From contig JANXUM010000216.1 of the NCBI GenBank assembly GCA_025356215.1, positions 1 through 37,645 on the forward strand: a DNA stretch of 37,645 bases. Direction: 5' to 3'. The notes under the pieces are model-generated. The model saw only the letters and a list, made by a program, of their open reading frames with translations. It made no database searches and was not told the origin of the DNA. The DNA comes from Bryobacter sp. (GTDB lineage: Bacteria > Acidobacteriota > Terriglobia > Bryobacterales > Bryobacteraceae). How positions within the stretch are numbered: position 1 is the stretch's first letter; every line of letters starts with the position of its first letter. The translations under genes were made by a program, and so were the position numbers. Shown here piece after piece: positions 17,152 to 26,078 of this stretch.

Positions 17152-20112
17152 TTATGGTGTGACAGGGCAGGCCGCGCCCATGTGCGGGCAGCGTTGGCAG
17201 TGGTTGCCGGGACGCACTTCGAAATCAGAGCCATTTTGGAAGCGGTGGAGCAGAGTTCGATCCAGCGGCGCGGTGGATTCGATCACTTCGTTTGCGCGCA
17301 CAAAGAATAGGTAGCTGCAGATCGGATTGTTGGGAAAAAGCTTTGCCAGGGCTTCTCGATAGAGCGCTAGCTGGATGGCGTAGCCATTGGAGGGCTTGGC
17401 ATCTGTCTTGTAATCGACGATGACGAGGGTGCCGTCGGACTCCTCAAAGCAGAGGTCGAGCTGACCTTCGACGACAAGGCCGTCGACTTCGAAGACGACA
17501 TCGAATTCGTGTTCCAGCCAGACGGCGACCTCGGCGCGGCGAGCTAGATCGCTATCGCGAAAGACCGCGGCCAAGGCTTCGGCTTCTTCGCTGGGCATGG
17601 CGGGTTGCTGGCCGGCGAGGATCGCATGGACGGCGTTGCCAAGCTCAATGGCGGCGCTTGGCGCGGGGGGTTGCAGGCCCGCCAAGCGGTCGAGAAAATA
17701 ACGGCGGGGGCAGCGGGCGTAGGTGGCTAGATCGGTGGGTGTCGTCGTAGAGATGCCGGGCGGGCGCGGATCGAGAGGATACAGATCGACGCGCGGTATC
17801 GTGGGCGTTGGCGGCTGGGGTTCGGGGGTGAGTTCCCTGCCCGCCTCGACGGGAAAGAGAAAGCCGCGATGGGGATCGATCGCCTTGAGCCAACCCGATC
17901 TCCGCTGCTTCTTGGAAGCCCAGCTCACATAGAGACGCTGCTCGGCGCGAGTGAGGCCGACGTAGAGCATGCGGTCGGACTCTGCCCCGCGAATGACTTT
18001 GGCGCGGGCGGCGATCTCGTGAGCTTCGAAATCGGGGAGGGGCTTGCCCGTGGCGGGGTGCGACCAGCGGATGCCGATGCCGATCTCGGGGTCGTAATCG
18101 ATGCTGGCTGGCGGTGCGGTGGCAGTGGCCGCCGCACCGGCCAGAAAGACGACTGGAAACTCGAGGCCCTTGGAGGCGTGGACCGTCAGGATGTGCACGG
18201 CGTCCTCGGCGTCGGGCTGCGGGGCGGACTTTTCAGCGGAGGCAACCCGCATGGCGGAGAGCTCATCGAGGAAGGCTCGCAGGGGGCGCGGGCTGGCTTG
18301 CCATTCGTCGCGCACGATCCGCAGGAATTTGTCGACGTTGGCTTTCTGCTCGGGCGCGAGGGAGTCGCAATAGCCGGAGGCATCGAGAGCCTGAACGAGG
18401 AAGAGTTCGGGACTGGCTTCGTCAATCAACGCTCGTTGGGGAAAGGCGGGGAGGGGGCGATGGTTGAGCAGGTCGTCATCGGACCAACCGAAGAAAGGGC
18501 TGCGCAGGACGGCGGCGAGGGCGATGCCATCGGTGGGATTGGCCAGGACGGCCAGGTAGTTGATGAGATCGATGACCTCCTGGGCGTTGAAGAAGGCGCG
18601 ACCGCCACTCATTACGGACGGGATGCCGGCCTCGGCGAGGGCCGCCGCGATGTGCTCGCCGGTGTTGGACTTTCGGACGAGGATGGCCACATCGCTCAAG
18701 CGCAGGGCGCGCGGGGCGGCGGCACCCTTGGGTTCGACGACAAAGTTGTCGCGAAGGTTGAGGATCTCGTCGGCAATCCAGGCGTGCTCTTCGCGATGCT
18801 CCTCGTAAGGATGCAGCGAGACCGAGAGATGGTCTGACTGGAAGGCGCGGCCGGGCTGGAGTGAGCGATGTTCAATGCCAGGAAGCTTTTCGCAAACCTG
18901 ATCGGTGAAGGCGAGAATGCTCTCGCGGCTGCGGAAGTTGCGTAACAGCAGATCGATGGAGGCGCCGTTGGCGGCGAGGCTGTCGCGGTAGGCGATGAAT
19001 TGCTCCGGAGCGGCGAAGCGGAAGCTGTAGATGCTTTGGTTGATGTCGCCGACGGCGAACAGCGAGCCGGGAGAGCGCAGGAGATCGATGAGCGTCCACT
19101 GGACGGCGTTGGTGTCCTGCATCTCATCGATGAGAAGGTGCTCGTAGCGGCGCTGCAATTCTTCGCGGACGCCGGCGTTGGCGCGCAGGAGGCGGATGGC
19201 GCGGTGTTCGAGATCTTGAAAATCGATACGGGCGGCGAGTGTTTTGCGGTGGGTGTACTCGGCGGAGACGCGCTGAAGAATTGCGAGCAGGTAGGCCCGT
19301 TCTTCGGCAACGCAATGTGAGACAAGGTGGGCGGGCGCGGTTTGGGCCAGTTGGTAGAGGGGCGCGGCGACGGCCTTGAGGGCCCCGGGGAGACTGCCTT
19401 GTTTGGGCATTTGTGCGATGGCGGCGATGGCATCCCAATCGGGGCGGGCGAGCTTTGGCCTCGCTTGACGCCACCAATCGCAGAAGGCGGCGTGCCATTT
19501 TTTTGAGTTGTCGGTGGAGCCCTGGGAGGCGGCGACATCGTTGGCAAACGCGATCATGTCGGCCAAAGTGCGCTCCGGGTCGGCGTCGATCGCCCCCAGC
19601 GGGAAGGTCTCCGAATAGCTGCGGATCTTGTTGTGGACCTTGCAAAGGTCGTTGATCATGTCGCTGGAGTTCCAGGTTAGAAAGAGGCGGCGCAAGGCGG
19701 ACTTCTCAGCGCGGGCGGCGCAGTTGAGGACGTGTTCGGCACTGGCGAAGAGTGAGGCGGAGGCCTGGCGTTCATCCCAAAGATCGAAGCCGGGGTCGAG
19801 CCCGGCGGGGATGGCGAACTCTTTGAGGATGCGCGTGCAGAGGCTGTGCATGGTGGAGATGGGCGCGAGTTCTATGTCGACGGGATCGGCCAAGCCTTGC
19901 AGGCGCTGGCTGACGCGATGGCGGATTTCGGCGGCGGATTTCTCGGTGAAGGTGATGGCGAGGATGTTTCGCGGGCTGACGGACCAGTTTTCAACCAGCC
20001 AGGCAAAGCGCTCGGTGAGGACGCTGGTCTTGCCGCTGCCGGGCCCAGCGAGAACGCAGACGTCCTGGCCGGTGCGCTGGACGGCGGATTGCTGTTCGAG
20101 GGTGAGTGCCAT
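17152..20112 (-). CDS. addA: UvrD/RecB-family helicase-nuclease (AddA-like)
   Basis: LTLEQQSAVQRTGQDVCVLAGPGSGKTSVLTERF (Walker A), LLIDEMQDTNAVQW, LTVHASKGLEFPVVFLAG, nuclease EGQLDLCFEESDGTLVIVDYKTD, C-terminal CQRCPHMGAAC. ATG at 20112 overlaps the addB TAA. Confidence 0.9.
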   Translation of the reverse strand: MALTLEQQSAVQRTGQDVCVLAGPGSGKTSVLTERFAWLVENWSVSPRNILAITFTEKSAAEIRHRVSQRLQGLADPVDIELAPISTMHSLCTRILKEFAIPAGLDPGFDLWDERQASASLFASAEHVLNCAARAEKSALRRLFLTWNSSDMINDLCKVHNKIRSYSETFPLGAIDADPERTLADMIAFANDVAASQGSTDNSKKWHAAFCDWWRQARPKLARPDWDAIAAIAQMPKQGSLPGALKAVAAPLYQLAQTAPAHLVSHCVAEERAYLLAILQRVSAEYTHRKTLAARIDFQDLEHRAIRLLRANAGVREELQRRYEHLLIDEMQDTNAVQWTLIDLLRSPGSLFAVGDINQSIYSFRFAAPEQFIAYRDSLAANGASIDLLLRNFRSRESILAFTDQVCEKLPGIEHRSLQPGRAFQSDHLSVSLHPYEEHREEHAWIADEILNLRDNFVVEPKGAAAPRALRLSDVAILVRKSNTGEHIAAALAEAGIPSVMSGGRAFFNAQEVIDLINYLAVLANPTDGIALAAVLRSPFFGWSDDDLLNHRPLPAFPQRALIDEASPELFLVQALDASGYCDSLAPEQKANVDKFLRIVRDEWQASPRPLRAFLDELSAMRVASAEKSAPQPDAEDAVHILTVHASKGLEFPVVFLAGAAATATAPPASIDYDPEIGIGIRWSHPATGKPLPDFEAHEIAARAKVIRGAESDRMLYVGLTRAEQRLYVSWASKKQRRSGWLKAIDPHRGFLFPVEAGRELTPEPQPPTPTIPRVDLYPLDPRPPGISTTTPTDLATYARCPRRYFLDRLAGLQPPAPSAAIELGNAVHAILAGQQPAMPSEEAEALAAVFRDSDLARRAEVAVWLEHEFDVVFEVDGLVVEGQLDLCFEESDGTLVIVDYKTDAKPSNGYAIQLALYREALAKLFPNNPICSYLFFVRANEVIESTAPLDRTLLHRFQNGSDFEVRPGNHCQRCPHMGAACPVTP

Positions 20113-22625
20113 TAGCTGGCGGCCTCGGCTTCGTAGTCGGCTTCTTCGGCTTCGACCGCGGCGCGGATGCGACAGGCGTCGTGATAGTCGCAGTGTTGGC
20201 AACTGGACGCGACGGCGGGGCGCACGGGTACGAGGCCGGCGCGCACCTCGTCGCGGATCCGCGTCATTTCCAGACGGGCGATGCGAATGGCTTCTTCAAG
20301 CGTTGTGCCTTCCAGCGGCACGAGGCGGGCTGAGTCGCGGAGGCCGACGAAGGTGAAGCGCGTGACAGTTCGCGGTGGATCGCCCTGGCCGAGAACGATC
20401 GCGTAGAGAGCGCTTTGGATTGGGTTCTTCTCGGTTGCTTTGTCGGCCTTTGAATACTTGTAATCGTAGGCTTGGACCTCGCCCGTAGGCGAGAGATCGT
20501 AGCGATCGATCTGGCCGCGCACCTCGATGCCGTCATCAAGGCGGGTGCTGAATTTTTCTTCGGCAAACACGCGCCAGCCCTTGGGTACGGGCGGGGCGTT
20601 GTCGGCGTAGAGGCGCAGGTTGCGCAGAAGGTTGATGCGCTCACGCTCGAGGCGATAGCCGTCGGGGATGCGTTGATCCACGCAGACGCGAGTGAGTTCA
20701 CGCTCAGCGATGGATTCGATATCGCGCGCGGGGTCAAGCGTCCAGACGCGGATGACGCGGTGAGCGATGTTGCCGAGGCAAAGGATGTCGAGGCGCTCGG
20801 CGGGTAGCGCGGGCAGGCCATCGAGACTGAGGCCGTAACGGGCGAAGTGTTTCCAGGGGCAGGCGAGATAGGTCTCGAACTCGCTGGCGCTCCACGGCCG
20901 GGCTTCGCGGTAACTGGATTGCAGTTGGCCGGCGGCAGGTGCCACGCGGTTTGGTGGAGTGGCGATGCGGCAAGTGGACGCGGCCGTGGGGTTCTGTGTA
21001 AGCAAAGGGGAGGGCGAGAGCGGGTCGCCTTTGTCGTTGGTCCTTGGATAAGTGAGGAGGACTTGGCGATGGGCGCGGGTGAGGAGCATTTCGAAGAGCA
21101 GCCGTTCTTCGATCTGGCGCTCTTCAATGGTCTTCATGCCGAGGTTGCGCTTGGTGTTTTCGCTGAGGAGAGGGTCGGGGGTAAAGCGCTTGGGGAACTC
21201 GCCCTCAGTCAGGCCCGGGGCGAAGACATAGTCGAGATCCCATTGGCGGCCTTCGAACAGATCCATGACGTGGACGACTTCGCGGCGGGAGTCTCGCTCG
21301 CGCAGGGTTAAGTCTCGGAGGCTGGGCTGGGCCATTTGCCAGAAATCGGGGAGGCGGAGGGCCAAAGTAGCATCGAGAGTTTTGGCTGTTGAGTCGAGTT
21401 GGGCTTCGATGGCGTCGATTGCGCAACTGCGTTGGTTCCAGCGCCAAGCGGAGGCGAGGTCGCCCGGCAGGGCGACCGGCGCGTTGAAGAGCGCTCGAAG
21501 CTTGCGTAGCTCTTGCGCGGCTTCGAGAGGGGCGAAGGTGCGCAGGGGCCAGTCGGCGAAATCTGCGAGGGCAGGGCGCAGGGCAACGAAGGGTTCGAGA
21601 CCCGCACCGGGCATGGCCTCGCGCAATTGCCGCTCGAGGGCATCGCCGACCGCGCCGCCGCCGAGGCCGGTGAAGCCCCAGCGCAGGGCCTGAAGAGTAG
21701 GCCCGTAGTCCCACTCGCTGTCGGCGGCCGCCAGAAGGTCTCGATAGAAACCCGCCACCGGATGATCGATGAGCGGCATGCCGAGATAGGACCGCGAGGG
21801 GATGCCGAGGCGGCTGAAGACGCTGTCCAGCAGCGGTGCGTATTGGGCGGGATTACGCAGTAGAACGCCGATGCGGCGCAGGGGAACGCCGTCGTTGGCG
21901 AGCGAGAGAATGCGGTTGGCGATGGTGAGAAGTTCCTGCTGGCGGTCGGCGGCGCTATGGACGGCGATTACTGGGCGGCGAAAGGATTCGCCGCCGGAAT
22001 CATCCACCTGCGTGATCGTGACGGAGGTGCGGGCAGCGAGGGCTTGGAGGAATTCCATCTCGGCCACGGCGAAGGAAAAGAAGCCGTCGAGCAGGAGCGT
22101 TGGGAGTGGACCGGAGCCAGCGTGGATCATCGCTGTCGCCTGGCGTAGACGTTGGCCGCGGAGGGCTGCACCGACTTGCTCCAGGGCCTTGAGTGCGCGC
22201 GAGTAAACGGCGGCGAGGGCACCTTCGAGTTGCACGGGGGCGACCCCGGCGAGAGAAAGCGCGTCGAGCGTGGATGCAAGTTGGCGAAGGAAGCCAGGCG
22301 TCTGGTGAACCGGGGCGTAGTCGGGGGGGCAGGAGGCGGCGAGCAGGCCTTCGAGGAGGCGTTCAAAAGCGGACGATTCGACGGCCGGGGTGACGGGGAA
22401 CTCTTCGAGATAGGCCGCGAGCGTGGAGACTGTGGAGCGGCGGAGCAGGAAGCCTTCGCGGGCGAGTTGGTTGCGCAGATGGTCGGCGAGAGTGGCGGAA
22501 GGCACGAGAAGACGCACCTTCCAATCGCGGGCACGAAGGGCCGTTTTCAAGCGCTGGAGAAGGAGCGTGGATTTGCCGCTGGCGGGTGGGCCGCTGAGGA
22601 ATTCGATCTGCGAGGGGACGGTCAA
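20112..22625 (-). CDS. addB: AddB-like helicase/nuclease subunit with PD-(D/E)XK and Fe-S motif
   Basis: IEFLSGPPASGKSTLLLQRL, DLDYVFAPGLTEGEFPKRF, EVRGQIDRYDLSPTGEVQAYDYKYSKADK, YLACPWKHF...CQHCDYHDAC. Confidence 0.87.
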   Translation of the reverse strand: MTVPSQIEFLSGPPASGKSTLLLQRLKTALRARDWKVRLLVPSATLADHLRNQLAREGFLLRRSTVSTLAAYLEEFPVTPAVESSAFERLLEGLLAASCPPDYAPVHQTPGFLRQLASTLDALSLAGVAPVQLEGALAAVYSRALKALEQVGAALRGQRLRQATAMIHAGSGPLPTLLLDGFFSFAVAEMEFLQALAARTSVTITQVDDSGGESFRRPVIAVHSAADRQQELLTIANRILSLANDGVPLRRIGVLLRNPAQYAPLLDSVFSRLGIPSRSYLGMPLIDHPVAGFYRDLLAAADSEWDYGPTLQALRWGFTGLGGGAVGDALERQLREAMPGAGLEPFVALRPALADFADWPLRTFAPLEAAQELRKLRALFNAPVALPGDLASAWRWNQRSCAIDAIEAQLDSTAKTLDATLALRLPDFWQMAQPSLRDLTLRERDSRREVVHVMDLFEGRQWDLDYVFAPGLTEGEFPKRFTPDPLLSENTKRNLGMKTIEERQIEERLLFEMLLTRAHRQVLLTYPRTNDKGDPLSPSPLLTQNPTAASTCRIATPPNRVAPAAGQLQSSYREARPWSASEFETYLACPWKHFARYGLSLDGLPALPAERLDILCLGNIAHRVIRVWTLDPARDIESIAERELTRVCVDQRIPDGYRLERERINLLRNLRLYADNAPPVPKGWRVFAEEKFSTRLDDGIEVRGQIDRYDLSPTGEVQAYDYKYSKADKATEKNPIQSALYAIVLGQGDPPRTVTRFTFVGLRDSARLVPLEGTTLEEAIRIARLEMTRIRDEVRAGLVPVRPAVASSCQHCDYHDACRIRAAVEAEEADYEAEAAS

Positions 22626-22634
22626 AAGACCAGT

Positions 22635-22892
22635 TTAGAGGGTTGGGGAGTCTGCAGAGCGGAGGCTAAGGAGATCTGGAGAAAAGCCTGCGACGAACAG
22701 GACCTCGCGCAGGGCGGGGAGACCCGATTGGTCGAGCATGAAACTGACGGTGGTTGAGCCACCGCTGGGGGCGTGGCGGATGTCTGGATTGATGGGAAAG
22801 GGGGCGGAGGCGAGGGCTTCGAGAAGGTCTTCAAGAAGACGGGGGGAGGTGCGGATTTCGGCGGCGAGAGACTCGCGGACGGCAACTGACAT
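22635..22892 (-). CDS. Hypothetical protein, 85 aa
   Basis: ORF in the minus-strand run; MSVAVRESLAAEIRTSPRLLEDLLEALASAPFPINPDIRHAPSGGSTTVSFMLDQ... A competing -1 frame ORF exists. Confidence 0.5.
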   Translation of the reverse strand: MSVAVRESLAAEIRTSPRLLEDLLEALASAPFPINPDIRHAPSGGSTTVSFMLDQSGLPALREVLFVAGFSPDLLSLRSADSPTL

Positions 22893-22916
22893 GATGATTT
22901 CCCTTCTGGGATGTGG

Positions 22917-23294
22917 CTACTTCTGCGCGCGTTGCCACTCCAGCATCAACTTATCGAATTTCTTGCGCTGGTCGGCGTCAAGGAGTTTGGCAATACTTTC
23001 GCGCCCATGCAGACGCACTTCGTCCAACTGCGCACCCAGTGCTTGCAGGTATTTGAAATTATCGTCGAGCAATGACTCAACTTGCTGTTGTTGCTTATCG
23101 GTGAGTTTGAGCTCGTGATTAAAGTATTCGAGCAGTTCTTTGCGGTCCATCTGGCGCATGGTGTGGGGGGCGGAAGAAAAGCCGCCACGGGCGACGATTT
23201 TCATTGCGAGTGCGCCAGCGGCCGCTCCGGCGAGAAAAACAGCCAAGAACGCGGTAATGACTTTGGGATGGGACCATGAGGCGCGGTCGATCAT
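22917..23294 (-). CDS. Spy/CpxP/ZraP-like periplasmic protein with N-terminal TM anchor
   Basis: TM segment VITAFLAVFLAGAAAGALAM, then LTDKQQQQVESLLDDNFKYLQ and LLDADQRKKFDKLM (LTxxQ-type repeats). Confidence 0.75.
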   Translation of the reverse strand: MIDRASWSHPKVITAFLAVFLAGAAAGALAMKIVARGGFSSAPHTMRQMDRKELLEYFNHELKLTDKQQQQVESLLDDNFKYLQALGAQLDEVRLHGRESIAKLLDADQRKKFDKLMLEWQRAQK

Positions 23295-23309
23295 ATTTGG
23301 ATGGACCGG

Positions 23310-23816
23310 CTATTGGCTGTAGGTCGTCAATTGGACGAGCGCCGTGCCGCGATCTTCGTCGGCATTGCTGGATTCGACAATGGGCATCTCATCCGGGCTA
23401 GAGGCAAGGACGGCGCCATGGACAGCAGGGCCGGAATCGTTGGCGGCGGAATCGAGCTGGCCGGACGGGGTTGAATCAAAGAAAGTTGCGGCAAACAGCA
23501 ATCCGGCTAGCGTCAGTGAGGCGTATACCAGACGACGGCCCATGGGCTCGAGAAAGAAATTCCAAATGCTGGGCGTGGCGCGTTCGGCCTCGATTCGGGC
23601 AAGAACGCGGGCATAGAATCCGGGGCTCACTTCAAGGGCGTCGGCCTCGGAGGCGCTGAGCTGGAAAGAGTCCCGAATTTGACGCGAAATTTCGATCATG
23701 TCCGTAACTTCCTGGCGCGCGGCGGCATTTGATTGCAGGACCGCTCCGACTGGCCCGTCTTCAGCGGGCAGCCCACGCTCGATCATCGCTTCCAAGCCAT
23801 CTTCTAGTGGCTTCAT
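23310..23816 (-). CDS. Single-TM protein, candidate anti-sigma factor (by position)
   Basis: 168 aa; N-terminal soluble part, one TM (LVYASLTLAGLLFAATFF). Same strand and directly downstream of an ECF sigma gene. No HxxxCxxC zinc motif seen. Confidence 0.55.
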   Translation of the reverse strand: MKPLEDGLEAMIERGLPAEDGPVGAVLQSNAAARQEVTDMIEISRQIRDSFQLSASEADALEVSPGFYARVLARIEAERATPSIWNFFLEPMGRRLVYASLTLAGLLFAATFFDSTPSGQLDSAANDSGPAVHGAVLASSPDEMPIVESSNADEDRGTALVQLTTYSQ

Positions 23817-24006
23817 AGATTGCCTCTTCCCTCAAATTCAATTGCGCGCTTTGAGCAACCACTCGTCCGTCGCGAACTCTCTCATTTTGTGAACGTGGAG
23901 TTCTTACGCGAACTGGGTTTTCTTCGCTCCCGGCGCGTGTTTCCAAATTGGCCCAAACTTTGCCGGCCTCACCGGCGGGAAACATTCTCGGAACACCGTC
24001 GCCAAA

Positions 24007-24672
24007 CTAGGGCGTCGGCGGGCCCGGGCGCTTGAGCAGTCTTTGCGCTGCTTTGAGCAATTTTTGCCGGGCTCTGAATAACTTTACTTTAACCGTATTT
24101 TCGTTCATACCGGTGCGCTGAGCCAATTCTTCAACAGAATGGCCTTCTACTTCTTTGAGCAGAATCAGCGTGCGGTCCTCTTCGGAAATCTTTTCGAGCA
24201 TCTTGAGCAGCAGATCGCGCTGCGCCAGCCGAACGTCGGCGGGCACACGCTTATCGCTGGTGACCTCGGAGTTTTCCATCAACTTCGAGTCGTCCTCGGA
24301 GATGTCGCTTTCGTAAACGAGCTTGCGCACGCGCTTTTTACGGAGATAGTCGTAGCACTCGTTGACGGTGATCTTGTAAATCCAGGTGAGGAGCGAGGAG
24401 CGCGAATCGAAGTTGCCCACCGAGGAGTAGACCTTGGTGAAAACTTGCTGGGCGATATCCTCGGCGTCGTTTCGGTTGCGAAGAATGCCGTAGATGATCG
24501 AAAAAACCTTATTTTGGTAGCGTTCCACCAACTCGCGGAATGCAAGTTCGTCACGCTTTTGCACGCGTGCGATCAGTAACGCTTCTTCGCTTTGGCTTCG
24601 GTCCACGGCCTTGAAGGGACGATCTCTCACCGCTACGGCCGGAATCGGAAGGACATTAACTAGCCCGCTCAT
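24007..24672 (-). CDS. ECF-type RNA polymerase sigma factor (RpoE-like)
   Basis: DELAFRELVERYQNKVFSIIYGILRNRNDAEDIAQQVFTKVYSSVGNFDSRSSLLTWIYKITVNECYDYLRKKR and region 4 LILLKEVEGHSVEELAQRTGMNENTVKVKLFRARQKL. ATG at 24672 preferred over the tracked 24834. Confidence 0.92.
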   Translation of the reverse strand: MSGLVNVLPIPAVAVRDRPFKAVDRSQSEEALLIARVQKRDELAFRELVERYQNKVFSIIYGILRNRNDAEDIAQQVFTKVYSSVGNFDSRSSLLTWIYKITVNECYDYLRKKRVRKLVYESDISEDDSKLMENSEVTSDKRVPADVRLAQRDLLLKMLEKISEEDRTLILLKEVEGHSVEELAQRTGMNENTVKVKLFRARQKLLKAAQRLLKRPGPPTP

Positions 24673-24825
24673 GCCCAAATGGACGCGGTCGCCAATCGGC
24701 ACGTTTCGACGAAGTATCTTTACACCCTGAAGATAGCAGAAGGCCTTGTGACGCGACAGACTTTGCGACTTTGCATGGACCGGGAACATCCTATGCCATA
24801 TATTGGTATTGGAAGGACTATTGAA

Positions 24826-25149
24826 ATGCTTCAACTAACGGAACGCGCCACTGAAAAAGTTGGCGAAATTCTGACCTCTCAGGAACCCCAGCCTTCGGGC
24901 CTGCGGATTGCCGTCGTGGGCGGCGGATGCTCTGGTTTCACGTACTCGATGGCGTTCGAGAACACGCCTGGGATGCTCGATAAGACCTACGATTTCAAAG
25001 GTTTGAAGGTGTTTGTCGATCAAGCCAGCATGCTGTATCTGGATGGGGTCGAGGTTGACTACGTTGAGTCGCTGGAAGGGTCCGGTTTTAAGTTCAACAA
25101 CCCGAACGTAAAGTCCACCTGCGGTTGCGGCTCCAGCTTCCAAGCCTAA
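24826..25149 (+). CDS. HesB/IscA/ErpA family A-type Fe-S carrier
   Basis: MLQLTERATEKVGEILTSQEPQPSGLRIAVVGGGCSGFTYSMAF...STCGCGSSF; conserved C...CGCG. SD GGAAGGA upstream of ATG at 24826. Confidence 0.94.
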   Translation: MLQLTERATEKVGEILTSQEPQPSGLRIAVVGGGCSGFTYSMAFENTPGMLDKTYDFKGLKVFVDQASMLYLDGVEVDYVESLEGSGFKFNNPNVKSTCGCGSSFQA

Positions 25150-25202
25150 ACTCTCCACGTGAAGGCCCGCCCGCGTCGGTTCCGTCGAGCATTCGCTCGA
25201 TC

Positions 25203-25226
25203 CAGCCCGCAGGCGGGCTTTTTTGC
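25203..25226 (+). terminator. Rho-independent terminator downstream of the A-type carrier gene
   Basis: AGCCCG-CAGG-CGGGCT hairpin followed by a T run (ccAGCCCGCAGGCGGGCTTTTTTGCG). Confidence 0.75.
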
Positions 25227-25244
25227 GTTTAAAATCAAGCTGAC

Positions 25245-26078
25245 ATGTTTCTTGCACTCAATCCGGTAATCGTGGGTGGACGGGCCACTTGGCCCAAATT
25301 GGCGGAGGTTGCGGCGGCGGCGGGGTTTCCAGGCGTTGAGATCCCGATTGTGGACGCGATGAAGTCGACGCCGGACGAGGTGAAGGCGGTGCTCAAGGCG
25401 AACGGCGTCCGGCCGGGAGCGATTGGACTGCCAGTGGACATCCGGGGCGACGAGGCCACCTTTGAGCGGGATCTATTGGGGTTGGACCGAGCGTCGTCAT
25501 TTGCCTCGGCCATCGGTTGCCCGAGGATGATGACGTGGATCGTTTCGTCGTCGGAGCTGCCAAAGAGCGAGCAGCGCAAGCTGATGCTGGGGCGCATCCG
25601 CAAAGTATCGAATGTTTTGGAGCGCAGCCATGTGCGGCTGGGGCTTGAATTTCTCGGTCCGTTACACATCCGGACCCGCTACCCGAATGAGTTTATCTGG
25701 CGGATGAACGAAATGCTGGCTTTCGCCAAGGAATGCGGCGGCAATTGCGGCCTGATGCTGGATAGTTGGCACTGGCACCACGCCGGAGCGACTGCCGAGG
25801 ACATTGTCACGGCGGGCCGCGAGGCGATTGTACATGTGCATCTAGCCGACGCCCCAGACTTGCCGCCGGACAAGATCCGCGACAACGAGCGGCTGATCCC
25901 GGGCGAAGGCGTTGTCGATTGGAAGGGCTTTTTCGGCGCGCTCAAGGAGATCGGCTACGCCGACGCGACGAGCCCGGAAGTGTTTGGACGCGGGCTGAAA
26001 GAGATGCCGCTGGTCGAGGCGACGTCGTTGGTTTACCGGGATACTTTAAAGCTGATGAAGGGCCTGGGGGTTGCGTGA
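25245..26078 (+). CDS. Sugar phosphate isomerase/epimerase (xylose isomerase-like TIM barrel)
   Basis: GFPGVEIPIVDAMKSTPDEVKAVLKANGVRPGAIGLPV, RLGLEFLGPLHIRTRYPNEFIW, CGLMLDSWHWHHAGAT, VHVHLADAP, IPGEGVVDWKGFFGALKEIGYAD. Confidence 0.88.
   Translation: MFLALNPVIVGGRATWPKLAEVAAAAGFPGVEIPIVDAMKSTPDEVKAVLKANGVRPGAIGLPVDIRGDEATFERDLLGLDRASSFASAIGCPRMMTWIVSSSELPKSEQRKLMLGRIRKVSNVLERSHVRLGLEFLGPLHIRTRYPNEFIWRMNEMLAFAKECGGNCGLMLDSWHWHHAGATAEDIVTAGREAIVHVHLADAPDLPPDKIRDNERLIPGEGVVDWKGFFGALKEIGYADATSPEVFGRGLKEMPLVEATSLVYRDTLKLMKGLGVA

Noticed and set aside
19499-19505. A7 runs forming in-frame A_AAA_AAA slippery heptamers (addA here; also nuoL at 6650-6656)
   Set aside because: Possible programmed -1 frameshift sites, but both simply encode Lys-Lys in intact conserved proteins and the alternative frames look non-coding.
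23761-23985. 74-aa minus-strand ORF upstream of the putative anti-sigma gene
   Set aside because: Overlaps the 168-aa gene start in another frame and lacks recognisable features. The 168-aa gene has its own SD-like GAGG.
24679-24825. N-terminal extension of the A-type carrier ORF into the divergent spacer
   Set aside because: ATG at 24826 has a good SD (GGAAGGA) and matches the family N-terminus.
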